From Verrucomicrobiota bacterium (GTDB lineage: Bacteria; Verrucomicrobiota; Verrucomicrobiia; Opitutales; Seribacteraceae): a stretch of 64,000 bases of DNA. The notes under the pieces are model-generated. The model saw only the letters and a program-made list of their open reading frames with translations, had not been told where the DNA came from and ran no database searches. Location of the stretch: NCBI GenBank assembly GCA_028343845.1, contig JAOLZO010000009.1:1-64000 (forward strand). Reading direction: 5' to 3'. The position numbers were made by a program, and so were the translations under genes. This document shows positions 16,593 to 25,286 of the stretch, one piece after another (within the stretch, counting starts at the first letter, position 1; every line of letters begins with the position of its first letter).

Positions 16593-19500
16593 TCATCGGG
16601 GGCGCGTGGCCTTTGATCCGTCCTTCAGGAGCTTGAGCATGCGCGGGCGTGCCTTGCGAATTTCCTGCTGGTCGACCTTGTTCGAAGTAAGGCCGTTGAG
16701 GAAGCGGTACAAGCCGACCATCCCATCGTTCCATTCCCCTGAAACTGTGTCGATGGAGGACTCTCCCTTTTTGTTTCGAACACTTGTCTTTGCCCCCTTG
16801 GAAAGAAGGAGCTTGGCGATTTCAAACCGTCCCATCAAGGCCGCGACGTGCAAGGGGGTTCCGCCATCACGGTTCCTTGCGGTCGCGACGGCTCCCTTTT
16901 GGATAAGAAACCGAACATGCTCAAGCCGGCCGTGAAAGGCGGCCGAACTTAGGGGAAGGTCGGCGTCCTTGGTCAGCGCATTGACGTCGGCACCCAATTC
17001 CACCAAGCGCTTAAGTTCGGCCAGGTTTCCGGTGTAAATAGCTACCTCAATCTTTCCCCGCAACTGCTGTGAGTCTACCTTCTTATTCGAGACGTGAAAA
17101 ATGAAATCATTGGTGAACAAGCCATCGCGGTTCTGCAACTGAACAAAATGCATCCCTTCGGGCGGAAGGCTTGCCAATTCGATCTCGACCCGTTCATTGT
17201 CGCCTAATTTCACCGAACCCCTCGTCTTCCGGCCGTTTACGATGACAGAGGCTCCCTCCTTCAGGTGCCGACCGCTCACCACCATGGTCTTGTTCCGTTT
17301 GGACAGGACGGGGAACTTCTGAGTTCCGCGTTGTTTCTCAATCGGGCCTTCGGCCCAGATGCCGGGCTGCGGGTTGTCGTAATCAGCGTTCTTGCCATGT
17401 CTGCCCGTAAAAGTTCCCACGAACCGATTCGCATTCGCCAGTTCAAAAAGCCGATCCCGTGAAAACGCCTTTCGCTGTCCCGCAGTCTCGACGTAACTCC
17501 CTCCCTTCAGGGTTGAATCGTATTGCAGGATGACGGTCCGAGCCTTCCCTTCTTCGATGATCAGGCCTTCCGCTTGCAGGACGACCGCACCCTCGGAAGA
17601 GGAACGCTCGAGGGCATCAAGCAGATCATTGGACAGGCTGTCCTCCGTGGTCGAGGAATTGATGGTGACTTGACGACCCAAGGAACCGGAGAATCCGGTC
17701 GAGCCTTCCAACACCATGTCCCAAACGGGATCGAACCTCGACCGTCCGCCCCACGAGAACTTCCAGATCTTGCGCTCGGGAATTCCTTCCTCGGCTACCC
17801 GTCGGTAAAAGTCGAAGTCTATGATGTTAAGCCTGCCTTGGGGCAGAATCAGGAAACGATCGTAGGCTCCTCTCCAAGTCGGGGCCTCCATACCCGACCC
17901 CGGGGTGTTGGTACTGACCCAAAAGGGCATGCGGTGGCAATCTCCGCAGACATTGGGCTTTCGCTTGGTCGGGTCGTTATCTCCCTTGATGTGGAAGAGG
18001 TCGAAACCTTCCTCGGCCCTTGCGCTAAGCTCGTTGTCGTAGGCACGGCGCTGGGCCGGTGGGTAAGTCACTCCGAGCAGGAACTTGGAAAGTAATTCCC
18101 GATCCTTTGAACTCATCAAGCCTGCCTTACCTTCGTCGTTGATCGAAGCATCCTCCTCCAGTTTCATCGTCGAAGCCAAGCCGCCGTCGACCAGGTGACG
18201 GGTGGCGCTGACCGGGTCGTTCGGGTCACTGTTTGGCTTGACCGGCTTGTCAAGGCTCGCACTGTTTATACCTCCATAGGGATCACCGGGAATTCCGTCC
18301 CAGTGAAAGGGAGCCGTATCGCGCAGACCGCGAACGGGCATGGTCGAACGGGGCATGATTTGATTACCTCCCGTAACGATCGGAGTCTTCAAGACCCAAA
18401 GCAATTGATCGGAATGCCCGTCCGGGTGGCAACTGGCGCAGGAAAAAGACTTGGTGCTCGAAAAATCGGCTTGATTGAAGGCAATCCGACCAGCCTTGAA
18501 CTCGGGATGGGTGGGATCCTCCAAGGGAATCGTCCGGACCACTCGGAGGCTCCTGGGATTGGAAACGTCGAGCAGGGAAACCGAGTTCTCCACCGCATTC
18601 AAGACCCATGCCCGCTTGGGCTTGCCTCCGTGAGCGGGCGAAAGAGCAATTCCGCGGGGAACGGCCCCGACCTTAACCCGTCCCAGAACTTCGCCGCTCA
18701 CTGCATCCATCGAGAAAACCTTGTCCGAACCCGCTGCCGAAACGAAGAGTGTGGAATCGTCCCCGCTCACCTCTATGGCAAAGGGTGTGGCCAAGGCCAT
18801 CCCATCCGTCGGGTTTTCGGGGGGCAAGGGTTCGAGATCGAGAAACTCGGGCTTGCGGGCTTTCCCGCCCTCAAAGCGAACCCGGGTAACCTGGTTGAGA
18901 AAAGCCCGGTTGCCCAGCTCCTTGAGCCCGTGCTTTTTGGTTCCGGCCAGGCCGTTTACCTCGTTCCTGGCATCGGTCTGGGCGACGAAGACTGTGCCCT
19001 TGGAGTCCAACGTCAGTCCATAGAGCAAGGTACCAAGGGTATCGACGGTCTGAATCAGCTTGTCGGTCTTCACATCGAATACAAACAAGTCCCGGTCGGG
19101 AACGCGGGGATGCTTCACAATATCGGTAACGTGCCCCAAGGACAGAATGTTATTTTTGGCAATGGAATGCTCGTGGGCATTAAAGGTAACGAGTTTGCCA
19201 TCGATCTTATACCCGCCCGAGAGCTGGGTCTTGTTGTTCGACTCGAAGGGGATGACGTAAAGCCTGTCGTTGCGAACCATGATGGCTCGCGGATCCTGAG
19301 CCCGGATCGGCAAGCTCTTGGTCACTTTTCGGGAGACGACATCCACAACAGCGATCTTGTTTTCAGAGGAAAGCGCGACATAAGCCTTCTGGTTGTTGGC
19401 AAAGGCGATTCCCACGGGCTCGTCAAAGCGGGTCGCCTTGGTCTTCGGGTCAATATCTTGAACAGTCGCGACAACGTGCATGAAGGTGGGCTTCGACTGA

Positions 19501-19802
19501 TCCAGATCGATCACGTTGACCGAATCGGAAACATGATTGGACACCCAGAGTTCCCTTCCGTCCGGTCGCAGGGCAAGGCTGACTGGATCAATCCCGACGG
19601 GAATGCGACGAAGTATGCGGTCGGAATTGGCATGCAGAACGTCGATCGTGTCGCAGGGCGTATTGGCCACGAAAACGTAATCCCCGAGCGCAACGATAGG
19701 CCGGGCATGAGGGCTGAGAAAGGACGGATTACCTATTTCCCTCGGTGCGGCGACCAAGGAAACGTTCAGCAACGCAAGCAGTATTAGGCAAAGGGTTCTC
19801 AC
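16593..19802 (-). CDS. YVTN beta-propeller / di-haem cytochrome / IPT-like / ankyrin-repeat fusion protein
   Basis: A 1069-residue exported protein starting with GTG, overlapping the upstream stop as GTGA. Domains in order: a YVTN propeller at about 30-420 (PIVALGDYVFVANTPCDTID, GRELWVSNHVSDSVNVIDL, GIALSPAHGG); a MauG/peroxidase-like region with haem motifs CASCH at 455-459 and CGDCH at 619-623; and a DTAPFHWDG motif near 496 that is typical of propeller-cytochrome proteins. An IPT/TIG-like beta domain (MVVSGRHLKEGASVIVNGRK) follows, and three ankyrin repeats close the protein at about 945-1045 (LAELKRLVELGADVNALTKD, DGGTPLHVAALMGRFEIAKL). Ankyrin repeats on an exported cytochrome are unusual. 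It probably transfers electrons in the periplasm or at the surface; substrate unknown. Confidence 0.8.
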   Translation of the reverse strand: MRTLCLILLALLNVSLVAAPREIGNPSFLSPHARPIVALGDYVFVANTPCDTIDVLHANSDRILRRIPVGIDPVSLALRPDGRELWVSNHVSDSVNVIDLDQSKPTFMHVVATVQDIDPKTKATRFDEPVGIAFANNQKAYVALSSENKIAVVDVVSRKVTKSLPIRAQDPRAIMVRNDRLYVIPFESNNKTQLSGGYKIDGKLVTFNAHEHSIAKNNILSLGHVTDIVKHPRVPDRDLFVFDVKTDKLIQTVDTLGTLLYGLTLDSKGTVFVAQTDARNEVNGLAGTKKHGLKELGNRAFLNQVTRVRFEGGKARKPEFLDLEPLPPENPTDGMALATPFAIEVSGDDSTLFVSAAGSDKVFSMDAVSGEVLGRVKVGAVPRGIALSPAHGGKPKRAWVLNAVENSVSLLDVSNPRSLRVVRTIPLEDPTHPEFKAGRIAFNQADFSSTKSFSCASCHPDGHSDQLLWVLKTPIVTGGNQIMPRSTMPVRGLRDTAPFHWDGIPGDPYGGINSASLDKPVKPNSDPNDPVSATRHLVDGGLASTMKLEEDASINDEGKAGLMSSKDRELLSKFLLGVTYPPAQRRAYDNELSARAEEGFDLFHIKGDNDPTKRKPNVCGDCHRMPFWVSTNTPGSGMEAPTWRGAYDRFLILPQGRLNIIDFDFYRRVAEEGIPERKIWKFSWGGRSRFDPVWDMVLEGSTGFSGSLGRQVTINSSTTEDSLSNDLLDALERSSSEGAVVLQAEGLIIEEGKARTVILQYDSTLKGGSYVETAGQRKAFSRDRLFELANANRFVGTFTGRHGKNADYDNPQPGIWAEGPIEKQRGTQKFPVLSKRNKTMVVSGRHLKEGASVIVNGRKTRGSVKLGDNERVEIELASLPPEGMHFVQLQNRDGLFTNDFIFHVSNKKVDSQQLRGKIEVAIYTGNLAELKRLVELGADVNALTKDADLPLSSAAFHGRLEHVRFLIQKGAVATARNRDGGTPLHVAALMGRFEIAKLLLSKGAKTSVRNKKGESSIDTVSGEWNDGMVGLYRFLNGLTSNKVDQQEIRKARPRMLKLLKDGSKATRPR

Positions 19803-20503
19803 TCGAAATTCAATCCTTTCTTCGGTTTGTAAGTGAAGCTTACGTTCTTTAATCCGTCAACGGTGACTTGGATGGTTTGTTTGTTTTCACCAAAGGACTC
19901 GTGCCAAGTGGCCAAAACGTATTCGCCGGGCGGAAGATTCTTGATGGTAAATCGGCCTTGCTCGTCAGTAACGGCGAAGAAGGGATGCTCCATTACGAAA
20001 ATAAACGCCCGCATCCAGCGGTGGTAGTCACAGCGCAACTCGATTGGGCCTTCCTTCTCACTGAAACGCTTCAAGCGATCAGGCGTACCGGCTGGTTGAG
20101 CGACGTTAAAGGGCCGATTTTCCTGCGAGAGAGAGCGCACGTTATGAATGATGGGATCGCTGTTGCGCATGGCGAATTCCTGGCCGACGAACAAGCCCTG
20201 TACGCGCGGACGGAACATGGATCGTTGCTGGTCGAGCAAGGCCGCCTTTTTAGGCGCCGGGTAGGTTTTGCTAGCGGGCAGTCCTTTTCGGATATAGACA
20301 AAAACGTTCTGGATTTCGCCTTTGGCGCTGACCAGTTCCACCTCGTCTTGCGGATACGGGCGGCCTGCGTAGAGCTTGCGGCTTTCGGGGGTAAGCTGTA
20401 GCGGCGGACGCTTGGGTTGCGGGCCATCGAGCTTGATGATACCGGAGATATCCGCGGCAATCGCAGACGCGGTCGAAAGGAGAAATAAAGCAAGGAGGCG
20501 CAT
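19799..20503 (-). CDS. Exported cupredoxin-like protein with carboxypeptidase-regulatory-like domain
   Basis: A 234-residue protein from the ATG at 20503 (MRLLALFLLSTASAIAA signal peptide), 2 bases after the previous gene's stop. The frame is open further upstream, but without a leader. It opens with ISGIIKLDGPQPKRPPLQLT, then NVFVYIRKGLPASKTYPAPK, and then DPIIHNVRSLSQENRPFNVA and LRCDYHRWMRAFIFVMEHPF. The His, Cys, His and Met in these last two blocks are arranged as in blue-copper (cupredoxin) sites. The end, FTIKNLPPGEYVLATWHESF, is a carboxypeptidase-regulatory-like strand pair. Such proteins are often encoded beside cytochrome genes, as here, and may pass electrons. Its stop overlaps the GTG of the fusion cytochrome gene. 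Confidence 0.8.
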   Translation of the reverse strand: MRLLALFLLSTASAIAADISGIIKLDGPQPKRPPLQLTPESRKLYAGRPYPQDEVELVSAKGEIQNVFVYIRKGLPASKTYPAPKKAALLDQQRSMFRPRVQGLFVGQEFAMRNSDPIIHNVRSLSQENRPFNVAQPAGTPDRLKRFSEKEGPIELRCDYHRWMRAFIFVMEHPFFAVTDEQGRFTIKNLPPGEYVLATWHESFGENKQTIQVTVDGLKNVSFTYKPKKGLNFE

Positions 20504-20505
20504 CG

Positions 20506-22443
20506 TTATTTCCCGTTTTTGGCTACGTATTCCATGATCCGTACAAAAGATTGACCGGCATTGGGCATATCCGGGTCGGCCTTGCGTTTCTCCTGCCATA
20601 AAATATGGATACGGTGTTTTTGTGGGTCGGTCAAATTCTTCATTCGTGCATCGACGTATGGCTGGTGTTTGCCGTTGAGATAGGCCTCGGGCAGATCGGT
20701 CTTATGAATCTTTTGCAACAGCTTGGCATTCGAGCCAGTGTAGGTAACCTTCCGGGGTTGCTCGTAGGTGAGCTTGCTACGGTCAGGCATATAACCCTTG
20801 AGCTTGATACCGCCTGAGTCGCCAAGGTCGTTGGGTTCAATCTTGATGATCGCCCCGTAACCGGTCTCCATGTGGCGCGAGGGGCCGCTGGTGGGTGTCC
20901 ATACGTTGCCATCATCGTCAAACTCGATTTCTCGGGTGTAACTAACACGGTTGGGCAGTGGGTAGGTTACGAGCATCTCGGTCTTTGGATTGAATCGGTG
21001 AATGGTGTCGTTGCCCGTCCCACAGATCCACACGTGCCCATTGGGAGCGACGTTGAGAGCGTAGGGGATTTGGTTGTCCTTGTCAGGCAGATCGTAGACA
21101 AGCCATTCCTCGGTATCGGGATCGAACTTCCCAAATACCCCTGAAGCGAAGCCCGGCACCCAGATGATGCCGTCGGGCGCCACGTGCAATCGCCTTGGTC
21201 CGCGGAAAGGTGGGTTCCATTCCTTGACGTCGCCGTCGGGCTTGCTCGGATCGATACGTCCAATTCGGTTGCCGTTGAGTTTGCTGTACCAAATCATGCC
21301 GTCGATTGGCGAGTAGTCGATGCCGTAGGGCGTGATACCTTTACTCTCTCCTTTACCGGCGGCGACGGCTTGGTTGGCGCTCAAAAGATGGTATTCCTTC
21401 ACTTCCTTGGTTTTGGGATGAATCCAGAAGACGGAGTTCCGACCGGCGTCCGTATACCATATGAGTCCCTCGGGATCCTTTGGGTTGATCCGTAAGGTGT
21501 GCGGATACCCGCCTCTTTTCGCGGGAGCCTCCGCACTGCTGTATATCTCAATCTCTTTATTATGGATGTCGTACTTTGCCATCTGGCCTGAGGCGCACAT
21601 GGTGACCCACATGTGGCCGTCGTTATCCGGCTCAATGGAATGCGCTCCGTAAGAGCCACGCGGGAATTTTTTGTAAACCTGTTTGTCGGTTTTAGTATCC
21701 ACAGTCACAATATAATTCTTAGTTATATTTACGGCATAGATCAATCGACCATCCGGGCTGAGATCGATGTCATGGTACTGCGACTCGTAGCGTTTGCCCA
21801 TCTCCCACCAGGTGATCTTCGCCTTGGTGGCTGCCCCAGTAGGAGGGGATGGTGGCGCATACTTCGGCCACTTGTCGACGGCATCCCCTGTGTAAGTGTC
21901 CATGATGCGCTTTACGATGGTGCGCTTGGTATGCGGGTAGAGGGCGCCAAAGCCGTTCATGCGACGGATCATGGTTTCCCAGTCCACAGGTTCTTCCGGT
22001 GTGCGGAAGCCCACCGTGCCAACCTGGTGGCAGTAGGTGCAGTACATCTTGAAGTTCAGCTTGTCCCGCATGTCATCAAATTTGAGCATGCCGAATGCGC
22101 TATCGGCCGTACGTTGGCGCTCCAGTTTCCAGCCGGTGGCATTCGTCATCTTGATTTCGATGCCTGTTGAGCCGGCGGTGATATCGTAAAGCAAAACGTC
22201 GATCAGGCCCTTTTGCCGGGCGCGTACTCGATAATCCTTTTCGCGCAGGTCGTCGATTACATAGGTACCGTCGGCAGCGGTAAATACGCCCGAGGCCTTG
22301 CGGTTTTCCGTATCGTGAGCGGAAACGAACACGCCGCCAACCCCTATGCCATCTTTTGTGACCTTGCCACGAATTTCGTTAGCCTTCGCCAACGAAACCG
22401 ACAACGCGAAGGCTAAGAGAGAAAGAATTATTTTTTGTTTCAT
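20506..22443 (-). CDS. Streptogramin-lyase-like beta-propeller with haem motif and CarboxypepD_reg domain
   Basis: A 645-residue exported protein from the ATG at 22443 (MKQKIILSLLAFALSVSLAK). Residues about 22-100 are a carboxypeptidase-regulatory-like domain (NEIRGKVTKDGIGVGGVFVS). A haem motif CTYCH lies at 135-139 within FKMYCTYCHQVGTVGFRTP. Residues about 200-560 are a Vgb (virginiamycin B lyase)-type propeller: PYGIDYSPIDGMIWYSKLNG, NRIGRIDPSKPDGDVKEWNP, VAPNGHVWICGTGNDTIHRF. The true Vgb enzyme has no haem and is cytoplasmic, so lyase activity is not implied. The last 73 residues form the module shared with the sulfatase at 9097-10941. One base separates it from the cytochrome gene upstream and two from the cupredoxin gene. 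Confidence 0.8.
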   Translation of the reverse strand: MKQKIILSLLAFALSVSLAKANEIRGKVTKDGIGVGGVFVSAHDTENRKASGVFTAADGTYVIDDLREKDYRVRARQKGLIDVLLYDITAGSTGIEIKMTNATGWKLERQRTADSAFGMLKFDDMRDKLNFKMYCTYCHQVGTVGFRTPEEPVDWETMIRRMNGFGALYPHTKRTIVKRIMDTYTGDAVDKWPKYAPPSPPTGAATKAKITWWEMGKRYESQYHDIDLSPDGRLIYAVNITKNYIVTVDTKTDKQVYKKFPRGSYGAHSIEPDNDGHMWVTMCASGQMAKYDIHNKEIEIYSSAEAPAKRGGYPHTLRINPKDPEGLIWYTDAGRNSVFWIHPKTKEVKEYHLLSANQAVAAGKGESKGITPYGIDYSPIDGMIWYSKLNGNRIGRIDPSKPDGDVKEWNPPFRGPRRLHVAPDGIIWVPGFASGVFGKFDPDTEEWLVYDLPDKDNQIPYALNVAPNGHVWICGTGNDTIHRFNPKTEMLVTYPLPNRVSYTREIEFDDDGNVWTPTSGPSRHMETGYGAIIKIEPNDLGDSGGIKLKGYMPDRSKLTYEQPRKVTYTGSNAKLLQKIHKTDLPEAYLNGKHQPYVDARMKNLTDPQKHRIHILWQEKRKADPDMPNAGQSFVRIMEYVAKNGK

Positions 22444-22444
22444 A

Positions 22445-23140
22445 TTAATTTTGTGAGGTATCCAAAACCTTGGCTTGAATAATGAGATCCCGAAAATTTT
22501 TGTCTTCCACGTCATCAAGCAGCTTGAGGAACGCCTCGAGGTGAGTGAGATCGTCTTTGTCCAATTTGATCGACTGATAATCCTTCGGCGCGCCGGGTTT
22601 CTGAGCTGCGACGAGTTTGGCGCGCAGCGCTTTGGAGATATCCACCTTGCGCTTGTTCATGTTGCGCAGGGAAGGAGTAGGCAGCGCCTTACCGCCCTCG
22701 CTCAACGCGTGATTTTTGAGGTCGGTAAATTTTTCAGGTACGTGACAGACGATGCAGTTGCCGTTTCTCACCTCCGCGTCGGTGCTCAGGAAGGTCTTGT
22801 AACCGAGATACGCTTCGCGGTTCATGCCTTTGGGAAGCTTGATCAGGACCCGCCCCTCTTGATTGGCCAACAGGCTGTAAACGCGAGCCGTAAAATCGAG
22901 TATCTCCTCATCTTCCTCCACTTTATCCGGTATGCGGTTCAAGTATACGAAGGCATCGTAGACCGAGCGATTGGCGCTCGCCAGCCGATGAATCTTGGTC
23001 TTCTCCTCAATACTAGTCGCTTTGGGCTTGGCTTGCCCAAAGCCATCGGGGGACGCGACCGCAACGAAGCTCAGACAGATAGCCAATGAGAAGGCGTTTC
23101 TGCTCACCGTTTTCGGGGAAATGTCCGGACGTCCCTTCAT
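22445..23140 (-). CDS. Small exported c-type cytochrome
   Basis: A 231-residue protein whose ATG overlaps the FecR stop (ATGA at 23137-23140), which decides the start; the frame is open a further 41 codons upstream within the FecR gene. An N-terminal signal (about residues 14-36, AFSLAICLSFVAVASPDGFG) is followed by helices and a single haem motif CIVCH at 129-133 in RNGNCIVCHVPEKFTDLKNH. The region TPSLRNMNKRK and later KLDKDDLTHLEAFLKLLDD resemble the second half of cytochrome-c-peroxidase (MauG-like) domains, with which it shares the TPSLRN phrase. It is the first of three haem-motif genes downstream of the sigma/FecR pair. Confidence 0.8.
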   Translation of the reverse strand: MKGRPDISPKTVSRNAFSLAICLSFVAVASPDGFGQAKPKATSIEEKTKIHRLASANRSVYDAFVYLNRIPDKVEEDEEILDFTARVYSLLANQEGRVLIKLPKGMNREAYLGYKTFLSTDAEVRNGNCIVCHVPEKFTDLKNHALSEGGKALPTPSLRNMNKRKVDISKALRAKLVAAQKPGAPKDYQSIKLDKDDLTHLEAFLKLLDDVEDKNFRDLIIQAKVLDTSQN

Positions 23141-25068
23141 TTGTCGGTTGGGGTCGTCAGCGCGATTTCGGAAACCTGCAAGCCGACCGGATCCCACAGC
23201 GTGTGGCACCAGACGCCCTTGACGATCAACCCGTAGGGAGTCTTGGGCAAAGAGTCCGCCCATTGGGCAAGAGCGGGATCCAGATGATAGTCGCTTAGGT
23301 TCAAGACGACCTCGAAAGGTTCCTTGAGCTCGGCCACTTCGGGTATTTTCTTAAGTTCTTCCAAGCGGTCTTCAAGGTGCTTGGTCTCGCCGGCATGGCC
23401 TGCCATAGCGGCATCATGCCTGGCGACGAGATCTTTGACGTGGATTTCAACTTCTCTCTTGTCGGGATTTTTATTGGCCTCGGCGATCTTGACTTCCAGA
23501 TCGCGCTTGGCCTTAGCTGACCATGCTTTATTGCCTGCAAGCACTTTCTCCAGATTCCTGTGTTTTTCAACCAGATCGTTCTTGGCCTCGGCCAAGCGGC
23601 CTTCAAGATTCTTGGCCTCGCCGGCATGGGCAGTCAGAAAGGCATTATGCTTGTCGATGAGGATTTCGGTCTGCTTTTCAACTTCATCAAAGCCACGTTC
23701 GCCGGGTGAAGGCCCGTTTTTCCTTAACTCCGCGATCTTGACATCCAGATCGCGCTCGGCCTTAGCTGCCTCTGCTTTATGGCCTTCAAGCCATTTCTCG
23801 ACTCTCCTGTATTCCTCAACTGGATCAGGTTTATCAGGTTTTTCAACCTCGGGGCGAGGCTTGCCAGCCGGCTGACCGGCACCCGCTTGAAGACCTCCGC
23901 TCTGGAATTCTTCGGAGGGAAGGATGGTCTGAAAGCGCCCGGCGAAATCACCGTTTTCGCGACTTAGAGTCATACCAAACCAAATACGGTGACTGGAAGC
24001 GATCTTCCCTCGAACGCGAATTTTGGTTTCAGGTTGCAAGATCACCGGGGGATGGTCGCCGCTGGAAACCGGCATGCTCAAGGTGTGAATGGTTCTTTGC
24101 TTTCGGTCGTCCTTGGCGGGCAAGGTATAAGGCACGGTCTTCAGGTGAGCCGGTTCGGATCCGTTGGCCGGCATCCATTCGCCGTGGTTGCGTTTTCTGC
24201 CGTTTTCCAAATGGCTTTGCCAAAGGGTAACGGACTCCGGCATTTTTTCGGGTACGAGTTCGCAATCCAGGGCAGCGACTACCCGGTGCTTGGCGGACAC
24301 TTCGGCGGTGCTGCCGTCACTGAGTCGCGTCGCTTGCACCTTCCCTTCGTTAACCGTGAGCGTGGAGGAGAATAACTCGGCATCCACGCTGAATCGCGTG
24401 CCCATCACCTCGAACAATGCCGTTCGGGTAGAAACCAGCATCGGTTTGCCTTCGGGTTGCGGCACGACGTTGGCGGAAAAGCTCCCCTCCCTCAGACGCA
24501 GTTCCTTTTGTCCGAGATCGGAAATGGTCAGCATCGAGTTGCCAGAGATCACGACTTGCGAACCATCGTTGAACCTCAGTTCAAACCAAGCGTCAGGCGC
24601 CATGCCCTCGATGGTTCCGCCAAATAGTTGGGAACCTGCTTGCAGGTTGCGATTCACTTGACCACCATTGCCCGTCCAAAGCAGAGGACCGCTTAATTTC
24701 GTAATTTGCGCGATTGGCAATTCGGGCTTTGCTTCCGGTTGCTGTCCTGAAAACTGGATGAAGAGTCCGATCACCACCACGGCCGCCACCGCCCATCCCC
24801 AATTTCCGAAAGGAATGGAGACTGGTTTGGATTCCTCCTTGGTGTCGGGATCGATTACGGCGTTGAGCGGGGAGAAGTTCGGGACACACAGACGTTCCTC
24901 CAAGGCCCCATGAAGGTCGAGGTATTCATGGTAGAACTCCCGAGCCCCGGGTTCGGCTTGCAGGATTTCGTTCAGACGGGTCTTGTCTGCAACCGTGAGA
25001 CCATCGTCCACCAGTTTGCCGAGCAGGGCATCCAGTTCATTTTTCCATAATTTTTCTTCTTCTTTCAT
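23137..25068 (-). CDS. FecR-domain membrane protein, probable anti-sigma partner, with coiled-coil repeats
   Basis: A 643-residue protein. The cytoplasmic N-terminus (residues 1-85, MKEEEKLWKNELDALLGKLV) has the acid-rich helical form of an anti-sigma domain. One membrane segment follows at about 90-106 (WGWAVAAVVVIGLFIQF), then a FecR domain at about 120-265 with ITKLSGPLLWTGNGGQVNRN, GSQVVISGNSMLTISDLGQK and TALFEVMGTRFSVDAELFSS. Residues about 285-395 are a beta-rich segment, and about 423-573 are two long helical repeats rich in Lys, Glu and Ala, likely coiled coil. Its ATG overlaps the stop of the chimeric micro-ORF, which in turn overlaps the sigma stop, so the three are coupled. The expected role is to hold the sigma factor until an outside signal arrives; no TonB receptor lies nearby. 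Confidence 0.85.
   Translation of the reverse strand: MKEEEKLWKNELDALLGKLVDDGLTVADKTRLNEILQAEPGAREFYHEYLDLHGALEERLCVPNFSPLNAVIDPDTKEESKPVSIPFGNWGWAVAAVVVIGLFIQFSGQQPEAKPELPIAQITKLSGPLLWTGNGGQVNRNLQAGSQLFGGTIEGMAPDAWFELRFNDGSQVVISGNSMLTISDLGQKELRLREGSFSANVVPQPEGKPMLVSTRTALFEVMGTRFSVDAELFSSTLTVNEGKVQATRLSDGSTAEVSAKHRVVAALDCELVPEKMPESVTLWQSHLENGRKRNHGEWMPANGSEPAHLKTVPYTLPAKDDRKQRTIHTLSMPVSSGDHPPVILQPETKIRVRGKIASSHRIWFGMTLSRENGDFAGRFQTILPSEEFQSGGLQAGAGQPAGKPRPEVEKPDKPDPVEEYRRVEKWLEGHKAEAAKAERDLDVKIAELRKNGPSPGERGFDEVEKQTEILIDKHNAFLTAHAGEAKNLEGRLAEAKNDLVEKHRNLEKVLAGNKAWSAKAKRDLEVKIAEANKNPDKREVEIHVKDLVARHDAAMAGHAGETKHLEDRLEELKKIPEVAELKEPFEVVLNLSDYHLDPALAQWADSLPKTPYGLIVKGVWCHTLWDPVGLQVSEIALTTPTDK
23350..23802 (-). 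repeat. Two in-frame about 70-residue repeats in the FecR protein
   Basis: Residues 423-497 and 505-573 of the FecR protein align. VEKWLEGHKAEAAKAERDLD pairs with LEKVLAGNKAWSAKAKRDLE, and HAGEAKNLEGRLAEAKND pairs with HAGETKHLEDRLEELKKI. The units are diverged, so the duplication is old and retained. Confidence 0.75.
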
Positions 25069-25286
25069 ATTCCGTCCTCTTGCATGCGGTTTTGAATGTA
25101 GCCCATCAATTGTCGGCGCATCACTTCGATGGTGTAAGTTCCCTCCTTCAAGAACTCCCGAGCCCCGGGTTCGGTTTGCAGGATCTCGTTCAACCGCGCC
25201 TCGTCTCCAACCGTGACATCCTCGTCCAGCAGTTTGCCGAGCAAGGCATCCAGTTCATCTTTCCATAACTTTTCTTCTTCTTTCAT
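25065..25286 (-). CDS. Chimeric 73-residue ORF: FecR N-terminus joined to sigma-factor C-terminus
   Basis: Residues 1-46 (MKEEEKLWKDELDALLGKLL, TRLNEILQ-like helix, TEPGAREF) copy the first 45 residues of the FecR protein that follows. Residues about 53-73 (TIEVMRRQLMGYIQNRMQED) copy the end of the sigma factor that precedes it (RRQLLGCIQNRMKEDGI). It therefore arose by tandem duplication of about 220 bases across the sigma/FecR gene junction. Both junctions keep a 4-base ATGA overlap, so the ribosome can pass sigma, micro-ORF and FecR in sequence. The peptide contains most of the presumed anti-sigma domain without the membrane segment, so it could act as a soluble sigma-binding peptide or be a passive coupling relay. 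Function is inferred only. Confidence 0.7.
   Translation of the reverse strand: MKEEEKLWKDELDALLGKLLDEDVTVGDEARLNEILQTEPGAREFLKEGTYTIEVMRRQLMGYIQNRMQEDGI

Noticed and set aside
18195-19787. A long plus-strand open frame (530 codons) opposite the YVTN-cytochrome gene
   Set aside because: It mirrors a well-supported gene with signal peptide, propeller and haem motifs. Its translation has no recognisable domain, and long antisense frames are common in GC-rich coding DNA.
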